Positions 45,460-60,400 of a DNA stretch of 64,000 nucleotides are shown here, piece by piece. The stretch spans positions 10,503,753 through 10,567,752 of the forward strand of contig NC_031500.1 of assembly GCF_000237925.1 (NCBI RefSeq), written 5' to 3'. The translations under genes and the position numbers were made by a program. Numbering within the stretch: position 1 is the stretch's first letter; each line of letters starts with the position of its first letter. Below the pieces are notes generated by a model. It did no database searches, was not told where the DNA came from, and saw only the letters and a list, made by a program, of their open reading frames with translations. The stretch comes from Schistosoma mansoni. Lineage: Eukaryota > Platyhelminthes > Trematoda > Strigeidida > Schistosomatidae.

Positions 45460-48400
45460 GTAAATAGTTTTTATATAAATCCTATATTCATTTTGAGATA
45501 ATATGAAGTTCTCAGTGGAAATGTTATAATTTGCTTATGTTTTTAAGAATGCTTGAGTCAAGCTTTTTTTATTATTTCCCCACAACTCAACAACATGGTC
45601 TAATTCAAAGTTGTTTACAAATCTTAAGTAGACTGGTAAATAAGTGAACTTAAAGGTTTGGGCGATGAAATATCATGTGATGTTTCTGTTCTTTGTAGCG
45701 GTTTAAAAAGAGGTGTGAGAAGAAAGATCAAAGTTAACGAAAGTTATTAAGTCACTTGATATAGACAAATAATGCGGTTATGAAGAAAGATATGGAGTTA
45801 ATAAATCTACATTGCCATGATAGACTTTAACCCGTCTATCCTGGTTTCTGCAATCATCTCACGAACTATGATTGTGGTAGATCTGTTTCTCAGCTCAACT
45901 TGAACCAACACTCACTATTTTATAGATTAGAGTTATGTTTTGACGTGAGCGCTAAGTTTCTGAAACCTACTTCCATCATCTCATGTAGAGTATAGGCCCG
46001 CTGTCTGACTCCATAATGAATGACGAAGGATGAATGAACCATAAACATGATTTCCTATACTATATTTAAGCCAACCGCATTTTGGGCGACGGCAGTAATA
46101 AAAAACCAAATACTGAATGTTAGATTTTTTCAAGCACTCGTTTACTCAGACGTTAAGATGAGAGACGCAAAAACCAAATGTGTCTACTCAGTTTAATTGG
46201 AACGTGATTGGACTTTTATAGGCATGAAATATACAAACAAGCACATAGACACATGCATACTACTATACATACATGCTCGAGGTCACATATATCAATGACA
46301 AAATGATTGAGAAGATTAGAATAACTCATCTGTCGAAAAGTAACGATAAACCTCATAGGTGTGTGACAATACTAATTGCTTCAAGAGTAATAAGTAGCTT
46401 GAATTGGATAACATATGCCCCAGCCATCATAGGACAGCTTTGCATGCAAAATTGAGATGCCTTGCTCAATAGTTGTTACGTTGTTCGGTCTTCGGAGTTT
46501 GATATTGATACACAAACCTTCCACAGGAAAACATAAACCAGCTACTTGAGTTAGGAAGCTTTATTGACTAAAACCAAATCAGGAGTATATGTAATCTCGT
46601 TCATAAATATACATCTTTTTCCCTTGGAAAATAAAGCTGTATTTTCAATCAAAGGCATGTTCTTGCTTAGAAACTGAAACCAAATATCGACCAATGGAGT
46701 GCGCTTATCTTTAGCCTGTGTTTGATTGGCCTGAGGTATAAATAGTTAGTTATCCATGTAAATTCCAATAGTTAATGTTTAGAAACCGGCTAGTGTATAT
46801 TTTAGACATATCAGCTTAAGGGTAATGCAAACTGTTATGTCTTGATCAAGGTTGTAGCCAATTGTTATGTCTTAATCAAGGTCGTCGCTGATTTGTTATG
46901 ACCTTACAAATTAAACAAGGACGTAACTCGCGTGAACTATCCACCAATAGAAATACGACTTCTCCTACTTTAACACTGTGACAACGACGTTCGATTAGTA
47001 TGAGTAATCCCGCGTCCTTATTGATCCTTAATCCGCCTAGCCCGTCCACTTGAGTCCAGAACACCAATCATAGTTTCTGCTATGCGAATCGTTTATTTCA
47101 AGCATACTTTGTTTATATACTAGACAGACAAACCACATCACACCATAAAATAGAAAATAATATTTGTACAAAATCAAGCCAAATGTGGCTGGGAACGTGG
47201 GAGACAATAATCAATAAACTGAGTATAGTTTAGGAACAGTAAATCGTATAACAATAATCAATAGGTCAAAATGAAGCTTAGAATAAGATGAATATAGACA
47301 TACATAATCTAGTTACTCAATAGTTATACAATAAGAATATATATAGAATAATCGTCCATTAATAGGTCCTGGGAGTTACCCGTACTTATGTCTTCGCTAG
47401 GATACATCCTAAATACCTTGTAGTATCGGTTGATTTGTTAAGCTCATATGCCTTATTCTGACTTCTGGACAAGTCAATTCACCTATCCATCATGAGTCAT
47501 GTTTTCACCTTGTTAATCATTCACTTATCAACCCTATTTTTTATATGAGCGTAGGTGTGTGTACACTTCTTATCCTATTTATCACATATCTGTCATTTAT
47601 TCTTGTCTGACGATAAACATTGATTAACCCTTGATAAAATTGAGTTGGCTTACCCGCCATCTCCAATGCGTGTCATTTTCACTTTGCTCGCTGATATTTA
47701 CTCATGTGCTTATAACTTTCTGGTCTGCGTCATTTATCAACAAAACTATGGTTGCCTCTTCTATTCGCCTTCTGATTTTATGCACCGTTAAGATTTGTAT
47801 TATAACGGTAATCGAGGTGAACGGTCAGCGAAGCACGGCACTACAACCTACTCTTTCGAATTCACAATGGTTTTCTATGTTTTAGTTCTGCGTGAAAGAA
47901 AATAAAGCTCAATGGTTCTGTCTGTGAGACTGTATACTATAATCACGTACTTCAACTATCATTTAGATGGTTGAAGGTAGTTGTCAGCAAACCATAATTG
48001 ACCTAGTTTTCATGATAGTCGATACTTGTCACTATGGCATATCCGCAATCCTGAAAGAACAGATGATCCCTGTCAGCGATCAATCAGTGTAAATATCTCA
48101 AACTTATGGGTGGTCAATCACTACCCGAATAGCTCACTGGTAAGGTCTCAGACTGGGAAACTGAGTGATATGGGTTCGAGTCCTACAGAAAGTATTATCG
48201 TCTCCCATAAGATTACAGGCAAGCCCTCGTGAATGGTGCTAAGTATTACGAGCTCTCAAACGTCAAAACATGGTCGCAGTATGTAATTATAATATACAAT
48301 CTGATGGACGAAAGCATTGGGCTTAGTCTCTGAAATGAAAGTTTTAGATGGAGTGAGCTTTAAACTTCTAAGCCGAATGGTTCTACCGTAAAGTTACTGC

Positions 48401-51400
48401 TCTACAAGTGTGACAATATGTTATCTCTTAAGAAAACACATTTTACATTCATGAATTTCACAAGATGGTCGCACAACTTTATGGATTCATTGAAGTCAGA
48501 CATTAACACTGTTGGATGCCGGCTCAGTGATCTAAAGGTTAAGCATTCGCGCGAGACCGAATGTCCTGGATTCAGTTACTGCGTGTGGAATCGGGGATTC
48601 ATACTACTAAGGAGTCCCATATTAGTACAAAACCGCCGTCCAGTGCTTCCACGTATTCATTGGGGTTCTAACATCGATCGGCTCATGATTTCAATGAAAT
48701 TCAACAATCTCCACAATCCCATATTAAAAATTTCATAAGAATCGATCTCAGTTAGTTGATATCTCCCTGCTTTATCAGACACAAATCTATGCTTGTCCAT
48801 TTTACTTAAAAACTCATTCTAAGTGTTCAATTACTTTTTCCAAACAACTTCCTCGAGGTTGGTTTCTTTAAAAAAAATCAGTATATCAATTTATTTGTCT
48901 ACACCCGGGTCTTGTATGTTTCTTAATTTATTACAGGTTGTTTCGCAGTTGGTATGCAAAATGGATTCAGAATTTTCAATTGTGATCCCTTAAAGCAATT
49001 AGAACGTTATGGTAAGCATCTTAAATATGCATGTATACAACTATGTATGTGTATATTCTTGCAGATAAGATAAATAAGTATGAATGTGTGAGAACTGCAC
49101 CTGAAACCTGAGTCTGCTTGAATTGTTATGAAAAAAGGTTTTTGTGATGAGGTCATCCGATTGTGAAGTGTAGATTTTTATTAAAGATTTCATTTTGAAT
49201 CCTAGTTTTTGCTAGAATTTTGTGTTTTTCATCTGCTATGTTGGGCTGTGCTACATGAATATATTCATTGCAAAAAGTTGCGGTTGGTTATGTAACTTAG
49301 ATCATTCGTAACGTTTAGAATGAAACAGAAAAGAATCTTTATAAACCCCTATAGTAACATATACGTCTGTTTAAGACGATACGTCCAACGTCGACATAAT
49401 CTGCGCATACACTTACCAAAGCAAATTCAAGTTTATACTTGTTGACACCCTGAATAAGTCAATTCAGAGTTTTATTTCTTCTTTAAATACGTAGTCATCG
49501 GAAAGTAGACTGCAAACATCTATGTTTTCAGAAAGTGAACGTATTTGTAAAGGATTTAGATTGTTTCTTTCATAATTTCCGTGTAATTATAAGTTGTGTA
49601 TCAAAATTCACTTCTCCCACAGTGAATAATTCCATTCATATACGATGTAAAATAATGAGCAATGTTTCTGGTCAACATTTTTATATCAATCTGTGTGTAT
49701 ATAAAGAAGATTTTCTTACTTCCTAGCATAATCTTCATTTAAAGCTAAATGATGAATGTCACTTCCTTATGTATAGTTATTATCTATTAAATAACTAAAT
49801 GTAGTCAGAGCTTATGGGGAACTATCATTGGAATTGATAACTTTAAGTGGCACTTGTCAAGGTTGTTCGCCTTTCCTATTTTTACTTAGTTTCGTTACAG
49901 ACACGCTTTTAGAGTTAGTACTCGTCGCCTGACTTCTCGGAAATCAGTCTTCTACCAGGAGATTTTCTTTTTGATTTTGAGTACATCGATGATATAGTCC
50001 TGTTTGGTAATGACGAAAAAATGTAGTCTTCTGACCGCCTTAAGAAACAATACAAATATGTTTGTGATTCGTCTCACTCCTTCTAAGTCTAAACTTACGT
50101 CAGGATTGGTGTGCGTTTGGTGTATTGACCACTTCACTTATCTTGTAAGACTCATCACCCCAGATGGGTTAGTGTCAGATGAAGTTTCGGGACGAATACA
50201 GAAAGCTCAATCGGCTTCGACAACTTGCGTCACTTCCAGCGTTGGTGGTAATTTTTTTTACCAATTGAAGGATCAGTTTACTGTACAGCAGTTCGCTCTG
50301 TTCCACTCTATGGGCGTCAAACATGAGGTGACCAACGATTGGTTCATACGCCATTTGTTCCATCAGGATACTGGAGCCCATGTGCACCATTGGTTTGGAA
50401 TCAGAGTTTTCCAACTCCCCTAGGTGGACTTTCCGTGTCCACCAACCCGGTTAAAGCGCCGGACATTCGCTTTTCGTTCTCTCAATTTCGTAAATAACAC
50501 CCCCGCCACGAGAAGGCAGTGAGTAGGACTTCTGTGGCAGAGGCTGTATACGCGTGTCCATATGAGAGCATTTCGAGAGAGGGAGCGGACTCTCCCCACT
50601 CTCGGCCGTACCAGGACATTTGGGGGCAATATTTTGAACAGTTCTGTCATCTCTTATTCGAGTTTCATAAAGATTACTAAAGTGACCTGTAAACCAATGT
50701 CATTTAGTACAAAACTATCACTTGATCAATAAATAACATGCTATCGCTTTCCGTAATATTTTTATACATAGTGTTTAAACTGTGAATAAACTTTTAACAA
50801 GTATGTGTACACACTACTAAATATGATTTATGTATTGACAAATACTTGAACGAAGCTCCAGTTCCCTCTCCTCGTATATCATTTTTTCACGGGTTCTCTT
50901 GGGTGTGTAGTGTGTTTGGGTAGCCAATATTTTAGAGATACCTAAAACAAACATTTTACGAGTGTTGATGCATCTATTGCTGCATTGCAATGCTATAAAC
51001 CGCCTTATTCCATATAATACCCACCTTTTGATAGTGATTGCCTTTTCTGCCCTTCAGACGGATGGGAATTAAATAGTCTATACAGATTATCTTGTCAGTC
51101 ATTGTCTGTCGAGTACATTCTTATTGACTTGAACTATCCTGAAGGAAATTATTTTAGGTAGTTTAATCAGGTAGTATCATTTGATAATTTCTTGACTTTT
51201 TTGATTTCTCTTTTTTTAAAGTAAAAATAAACCATGTGATTTACTTTTTTCATCGAAATTAATTATTTAGTTTTCAAAATTATTTATTGTTTATATGGCA
51301 TATATAAATACACTATGACAAAATTATCGATTTTCAAAGTGTACGTTGATGGCCTTCATCATTTCCTCTTTCTCTCTCTCCTTGATTGTCGATAAGATTA

Positions 51401-54400
51401 TGAATAGTACATTATGCGACACAATGGTCATCACTTTCAAACTAATTGTGTTTTTCTTTTCCCAGAATTCTTGTAAGCAACAATACACTTTTATGATGAG
51501 GAAATGAGTTTTTAAAATTTTGTGGCCAAAGTAATCCAGTTAGTTAGACGCTAATATATTATAGTGTGTATGTTTTGATTTTTCGTTTAGTAAATTTGAA
51601 AGTGAAATTAAAGAATAGTTAGCAGTTATATAATGGATAAAAATAACAGTTAGTGATTAGTTTCGACCCCACGCAGTTGTATTGGAGTTGAAATAATTGT
51701 ATTAGCAATGACAGTAAAAAAGACTCAACATTGAAAACGTGATCCAACTCAAGATACTGACGAAAATAAGGACTGAATTCACCTGCTCCATTATGGCTAA
51801 TTCAGACCTTGATCGCTTGACGTCTCCCATCACTGATTGCGGTTATTGCATTTATCTCACTGATTCGAGATATTGTATACTAACATGTTATATAACTTTT
51901 AATAGCTTGAAGGTCAGAGTGAAAATATTGAGAAAAATGTTGCACAATTATTCTGTTAGAACACTGATCACTTAAAAATTATATTGCAAAACAAAACAAG
52001 GGAGAATGATCAATATTTAATTGTGTCTATTCAACATAATACAAAAGAATAAAAGTGATGAGAAAGTCTAACAACAACAATAATAATAACTCAATAGCTT
52101 CGGATCTCACAGAGAATGCTCAGTCGTAAAAACCTTTGAGCTGATTTCCAATGGTTCAGTTTCAACCTTAGTCAATTTATGGCGTAGCGTGATGATATTC
52201 CAATGTCCTCAGTATTCCGTGGTTCTTAATGGTAACACAGTTGAGATCAACCTGTGGCAAATACTGCTTACAAACGTGTATACTAAAAATAATTGATATC
52301 ATAGTTTACAGGGTAAAGAGTAAACACTGAGCCATACAACGATTAGTAATATTAATTACATGGAAAAAATACCTAAGTAGATTGTTAAGAACATCTGTTC
52401 TTTAATTATTCAGAATTCAGTAGTGCTTACCTGTTTATCTATTTATTCCAGGATAACTCAGCTTAATTTTTTTTTACGTAAGGTATTTGTACTCAAATGT
52501 TTCTTTTCATATTATTTTTATGTATTCGTTTTCAAGTTATTTGAATAATGTGAATAGATAACTGTTGTATGTGCGGAGCAACGTCATGAAGAATACGGTA
52601 ATAAATATTTATTAGTTATAGCTTTCGACTACAATGAGTATAGGTTTATGGAGAGATGGGTAGTGCTGTAATAGTTTCGTTTCATTTTCACATAGAACTA
52701 AGTATTATCGTTTATGGANNNNNNNNNNNNNNNNNNNNNNNNNNNNNNNNNNNNNNNNNNNNNNNNNNNNNNNNNNNNNNNNNNNNNNNNNNNNNNNNNN
52801 NNNNNNNNNNNNNNNNNNNNNNNNNNNNNNNNNNNNNNNNNNNNNNNNNNNNNNNNNNNNNNNNNNNNNNNNNNNNNNNNNNNNNNNNNNNNNNNNNNNN
52901 NNNNNNNNNNNNNNNNNNNNNNNNNNNNNNNNNNNNNNNNNNNNNNNNNNNNNNNNNNNNNNNNNNNNNNNNNNNNNNNNNNNNNNNNNNNNNNNNNNNN
53001 NNNNNNNNNNNNNNNNNNNNNNNNNNNNNNNNNNNNNNNTGAAAGTCGATAAAATAGGAGATGGAGGTTGGTGAATTAGTAAGACTAGAGGCTGAAATTG
53101 CGTTAGAAAAAGTGGATGGATAAGTTTCATCCATGGTTCTGAATTGTTTAGGTATATGGAGTAAGCTTGGTAAATGCACAGTAGTGATCATATGTGTGAA
53201 GCTACGCTCCAGGTCGTTAATAAGCATAAGTTGACCGAAGAACACTAACCTCAAGGTTTATGGGATCACTTTTTTTCGGGGGGAAGGGGTTACAAATCTG
53301 TCTCATTGAATTTTTTCAGATTTTATCAACAAGGTTATTAAGCCCAAACTACTTGATAGTCAAAATCCTTTGACAAGGAGGAAGAGGGAGTTCTAGTGTA
53401 CTGGAAAGTCCAGATTGGCAAAACGACAAGTCTGTCATTAGTTAGTAGCAAGTACTCACTGGTATATACTTAAAAAAATCCGACCAATACTCATTTATGA
53501 CATGCTTTTTGACTAGGTTTACACTAGACAAGTGTATAATTGTTCGTTTGTGGTATGACGTAGTTATGGACAAGGTGATCTTGAGTGGTTAGGAGTACAA
53601 AGGCAGTCGTCCCTTCTTGGTCGCCGACACTATGGAAGTATACTTTTTTGAGGGATCTGGAAAGGAAAGTGGTTTAGGCATGGTCTTAACGGCCTGAGAA
53701 TATGACCACATTACTCAAAACATAACTACCTTGAGATGATCATACATATCTTTTTGTGAGTAGCTTTAGACATGTTAACTGCATTCTTTAAATGTCTTTG
53801 ATTGCCAGGTGGACATTAAACCTACGCCATAAGTAATGGAAGTTGGTTTCTTGTCAATTGAGACTTATCATTACGGTATATATGCAATGTCCGCGGAAGG
53901 GGTGATGCTAGAGTTGAGGCTTCGAAACCTTGTCACTTAGTGACACAGACAGTGGTCTTCTGGATACAACTGACATTTTTTCTGACCTAAATGTTTATAC
54001 CGATCACTGATCAATATCGTATTCTTCTAGCCCTAAGTGATAATTGAACTGTAACCAAATAATCAAACATAATAGAAGCAATGTTGAATCCATTTAGGCC
54101 AGCAACTTGACTGATATAATTTGTAATAACTACTAAAAACTAAAAAAAACAAGATACTGATAACTACTACACAGTGATTAATCAGTGCATGAAAGTATCT
54201 AAATTATTAGATTTCGGCAACATAAATTTATAGTCTACCATTGTCCACGATAGAACTATAATAGGGGTAACACATTTATCGAACATGTAAGAAATCTATG
54301 TTTATGTATCAATTAAAATAAATAACGTGACTATGGACGGACCAATCAGATATAAGATAACAAGTCTTGGATTTTAACACGAAATTTATTCATCCATTTG

Positions 54401-57400
54401 GTTAAATAGCGTTTTGGCATTTTAGCTTATGTCAGCTCATGATTAAAACTCTAAATCACACTGATTTGTAACCATCATTTAGTCCTAGTTAATGGATGGA
54501 CATTCTCAAGGTTACTTTAGCGTCGCTAAAAGGTTGTCCATAAATTATAGTTTCACCAATAAACATTAATTTAGTTACTATACATACCACAATGTGTATA
54601 CAAAAGTATCTGTTATTGATATATAGATTTTATTTTTACCGTAAAATATTTAAATTAGATAAACTTTCGAGTGAAACAAAATTATGCATCGATGTGGTAT
54701 TCAATAAACCAGTAGAAATTCAAAAAGTTATGATCATAATCAGTGTGTACACTAACTATGAATAGTCTCATATAATGAAGTGTAGTAATAATGAAAATGA
54801 GAGATTTTTAAAATACTAGATACAGACTATTCGGCTGATATCCATGTGATGATCATAATCGATGGTTAGAGATTTAATGTAGTATAACACAAAATCGATC
54901 ACGATCACGCATGCACGCATGCATTCACTGCCCAACCACCGACTGCCCCGACGTGCAATGTTTCATGGTGTAGGAGTAGGTTGGAAGAAAGCTAGGGGCG
55001 GCCAGACCCAAACGTGGCACAAATCCATGAAGTCACTGACAAGTGGACTGAGCCATGTTGGTAGGTGTAGACTACCTGGTTGGGATCCGCGAGATCATAT
55101 CAACCGATGGTTAGAGACCTTGAATGACATGGCTCAAAATCGTTTGCAATGGCGAAGGTACATCCACTCTTTATGTTCTCCCAAATTCTAATCTTCTGAA
55201 TTATTTGTGTCGTTTTCCTTTTTCTCTTTCCAAATTTCACTGGATTATTTTCCTTGAATAACATCTTCAAACCCTAATCTTTCTGATTACTGCTTGTACT
55301 CTTACTAATTCTACCACTATGGGATTTGAATCGACAACTGCATCTCTGTACTGATGTGGTATGGCAACTCGAACTGATGTACGTACGTACGAAGTTCTAC
55401 GTTGTGACTGACTGACATGCATTCACTCCTTTGCTTCCTTGCCATCTCGAATTTCAGTATCCTTCCATATATAACTTTTCTCCCTGTCTTTTCATACCAT
55501 ATTTTCAATATTTATGTTTTTTTATTTTATAATTATGCTAAGACGATCACAAGAACATACATATTCTGTTAACAATACTAAAATCTCTACTATAAACAAT
55601 AGCCTCAAGTGTCTTTCTCTCGTAATTTAATGTTCCACACGAGCTTAACCTTTCTCCGATGACTTGTCATTGCTTTCGGTCCTCTAAATTTCTGTGTACT
55701 TTAGGGTCATCTTTTTATTAGTGCATACTTAAATACAGAATTGTACAGATTCGTGCTGTACAGCTTGTACTACCTCGAACATTAAGTTTCCCTACAATTT
55801 ATCTTCTCCCTATATTAACCGTCACATGTTGGTGTGTCTTGTGTGTGTGTGTGTATTAGTTGCTGTTATCGATTACGAAGAGAATCAATCATATCAGAGT
55901 AGATCAATCATCTAATTCTGCAAGTGTTGTAAGCCCCCAAATGAATCTTCATCATGAGACACGATACATTACTATCACATTATATTAGCTCAATTGTTCA
56001 CGTGAAGACAAAACAAATGTTCGGTGTTTCTCAGTTTTCATTTGTATTCCAGGTCGAATCAATCCATTAATAATACAACCTACAAATATTAACTTTTAAC
56101 CTAGATTTTATTTTAACAATATCGAAGTAAGATATCATCCTATGCAAGTGTTATTAATTGAGAACTTGTAAAATTCTACATTCAACAAAGTATTTTCTAT
56201 CATCGTAAAACCTGAAGATCAATCATCTTTTACATCAGTTAAACAATAATTGAACTATTAGCATATATATATATATATATAACTTGGTTTTTCCTTTATT
56301 TCAATACTGTTCAGTTGAATAGAGCACTTGGATCTATAAAAATCCTCAGGAATCTATTATTGAAGTGTTGGATATTCAACTAGTTGACTTTGTAATCAAC
56401 AAAAGATGACTAAATTTTAACCTTCGATACGATTCAGAAAAAGGAACAACTCTTTGCGTACACACAGACACACACCAGAGTGATAGATACTTTGACTAAC
56501 TTCCTTAGTCAGTGATCCATGTTATTTGTAGATTGAGTACGTCGACATTATCAATGTATCATCAAGAGAGAGACAGAGAAAGTTGTCTAAAGGGAAGTAG
56601 GCCGGAAATCTTTGATTCATAAACTCGGATCAATTTTGCAATAAGTAGTGGCGTAAAAAGTTGGAGAAATATTGTAGGGCTGTTGATGACGTTAGTCAGG
56701 AAAAATAAATTCAATGGATACATTTTCAAGGTTAATAAAACAAACCCTTCCGAAAAATTTCATTGGTTCCCAAGGTTATCATTATCATCTTCGCCATCAC
56801 TTTTATTTCATTGCCTTCGATGGAAGTAATAAGTAATATATTTAGTGTGGAGTTATTATTTTAGAATCAAACATTTCATTAAAGTATATCCACATATAAT
56901 AGTTGCCTTAAAGGAATACCTTATTTCAGGTGAATTTTCAACAAACTAACAATAGGGATTTAGCTTTTCAGTAAGTCATCAGTTATCATCAAAGTAGAAC
57001 ATGGCAAACATGTGCATCGTATTAAACTGTTGTATCACAGTAGCATGACTAGGCGCATGTGGTTGGGAAGTTGGAGTCAATCAGCAAGATGAAACCCTGA
57101 ACATAGTTTTATTGTTCATTTAGTTAGTCATCATCAATGTAGAGACTACAACACATACATATGCGTTAATTCAAGTTCTCATACTACATTTGCACAACAA
57201 TATGAATGGCAAACAAATCGGAGTAATAATAATCATCATCAGAAACACTAAATATTGAGAATGTACTTTTAAAAGACAATGAGAAGAAATGTTTGAATAG
57301 ATACTAGCAATCAAAGTGTGATGGAAAATAAGCAGTATATATATATATATATATATCATATCATATCTCAGTAACTATATGTAAATTGCGTGGGTTATCA

Positions 57401-60400
57401 TAACATGCTCCCAATCGCCATGTTCAAATTATGCTAGTTAATAACTGAAAATATAAACATGCATTCGGTAAATGGCTTATCATATATTCGTGTGTACGTA
57501 AAATAATCTATGCCTCCAAATGCCCTGGTACGACCGAGAGTGGGGAGAGTCCTCTCTACCTCTCGAAATGCTCTCACATGGCCACGCGTATACAGCCTCT
57601 GCCAGGGAAGTCCTACTCACCGCCTTCTCGTGGCGGGGATGTTGTTTACGAAATTGAGAGGACGAAAAGCGAATGTCCGGCGCTTTAACCGGGTCGGTGG
57701 GCACGGCAAGTCCATCTAGGGGAGTTGGAAAACCCTGATTCCAAACCAATGGTGCACATGGGCTCCAGGATCCTGAGGGAACAAATGGCGTATGAATCAA
57801 TCGTTGGTCACCGGCTACCATGAGACTGCATCTCCTCACGATGCTCCACTGCTTTGTGGATCAGCTCTTTAGGTCAAAGGCTCCGGGTGTGGCTCCCTAA
57901 GAAAACCACCTGCTTCAGTTTGGGCATCTGCGCAGTATAACAGCCCTCACACAAATCAAATGAGATTTGTGTGGCGCATATATATCTGGTGCTTCCTTGT
58001 ACCAATATTTATGTGTTTAAATAAATAAAACAATCTATATGTTAAAGGTGACATACTCCTGACTGTAACTGGTACATTGACGTAATGGCCGGTTTTGTCT
58101 GTTGTGACAAACCAGTCAAACTATATTAACTGGAACACTCGTTCGTTTATGTCCTACCATGACAAGCAGGTTGGTTGGATGGGGAGTGATAAAACTAAAT
58201 GTAGCAAAGTGAGGTCTGCTAGCCAAATCTGACATCCAAGTGTACTGTGTTGTTCTATCGGGCAATCATCACCTACAGCAATGATTGTTTCTTATACTAG
58301 ATGGGGGAGGTTAGAGAGCGTTGACCCTTAAACTGTTAAGCTCTACCTTACCCCGTGCATTACGGTCGCCCAGAGTAAGTATTTAAGGAATGCAGTTAAC
58401 ATGTCTAAAGCTACTCACAAAAAGCTGCGTGTGATCATCCCCAGGTAGTTATGTTTTGAGTAATGTGGTCACATTCTCAAGTCATTAAGACCACGCCTAG
58501 ACCATTTTTGTTTTCAGATTTCTCAAAAGAAAAGTATCGGCAACTTTTACTAGCAATCGAGACCAACTGGCCTGGTTTACTCAAATGTATATTACTCTAT
58601 TGTTTTACTTTTTAATATTATGCTTTTGAGTGATTAAACTGTCCCATTCTCACATTTTCTCTTTTTTTCATTATAGAATAATCATTATACTTGTAAATGC
58701 TGTCAAAGTGTACACATTTAGCCCATCACCCCAATTAATTTTTGAATCAAATACATGTTCAAATCCTTCAGGATTATGTTATGTCTGTCAAAGTGTTGAT
58801 AATCCATTGGTTGTATTCCCTGGACGACGACCTGGTGTTGTATCATTAGTTCATATTGGAAATACTGGTAGCAATGTCAATCTTAATAACAACGCAAATA
58901 ATAATAATTCTGGGAATATCACTAACAATAACAGTAATACTACTACTAATAATAATATTGGAAGTACAAATACAATATCTATCAATACTATTTGTCCATC
59001 ATCAACAAATGCTACTAATATGCCACCAAGACAAATAATTGCACATGAAAATCCACTTGCATCAATCACTTTAAATCGTGATGGTTATTTACTGGCAACA
59101 GCATCACAAAAAGGCACATTAATTCGTATATTTTCTACAAAAGATTGTACTTTGTTACATGAATTACGACGTGGCACTAGTCAAGCTACAATTACATCAT
59201 TATCATTCAATAAAGATAGTGATTTATTATGTGTTACCAGTGAACGTGGTACTGCGCATATATTTTGTCTTACAAAAGATTCTTTAACTAATCCTCGTAA
59301 TATTCAAATCGGTAGTAGTAGTAATAGTATTAGTAGTAGTGGTAATAATAGTAATACTAGTAGTAATCATAGTCCTCATTTGACAAAATCTTCAGGATTT
59401 GGGTATGTCGTTGTTGTTATTATCTGCTTAATTATATATTTTATCGTACTTTTTTAAAATGATATGTATATGTGCGTGTTTAAAATTAAGTGTAAACTGA
59501 AATTCGATCAGGTAGGTGACTCGAGTTATATCCTGTGATAAGATACCAATATATAGCAGTTTGAATCTCATTTGAATGTTTATTATATGCTATGTAGAGA
59601 AGTGGAGAAGTATGAAGAGCAGCACATGTGTGGAAGTCTGGAATAGAGAGGAACAAGAGAAAAAAAATAAATCGATAACTCAATCAGCATATAGAATGCA
59701 ATTACATATATATGTAATGGAAGAAGTTGATAATAGTTAGCAGCAACACAGATGTAATATTAAGACAATCTGATATTTAAAACTAAGAGCTGTTAAAGTA
59801 AGATTTTGAATGCCACTACATTAAAGTATTCTATTCATTAAAAAAGTCATCTGTATTATGTGTGAATATTGGTGATGTAAATTAGTTATTCACCTTATTT
59901 ACTTTAGTATACTGGAAATGTGAATGAGATGTGGTATATGATGATAGACGATATCATGAGACTGTTCAGGCAATATGTAGGTAACAGTTGTTCTAACCGA
60001 GTTGGAGGAGTTGTGCACGTTGACCACTGATAAGTGATTAATCAGTGAGTATTGGTGAATGAAATATTTCGATAGTGTAATAAGAAGACTAAGATTATCA
60101 GAACTATGTGATATATTAGCGCAATACATTTCGAACAATCTGATCACATATATACTTGTTAAGAACATTTATATATAAAAATATAAGGTCAACTAGACTC
60201 TACTCTTAGTAGACAAGATTGTTTTTGAATACACAAAGGGGGTTTGAATTTTCGTATGACTAAGGCTTCAATAAACCTTCGTATACGCCCTTTTACACTT
60301 TTATACAACACCACAAAAACCGAATTAAGATCAATCTTATTGCCTGTCTCAATTATATGTTTGGCAATAGAGGATGATGGATGTTTATCATCTACTTTTA

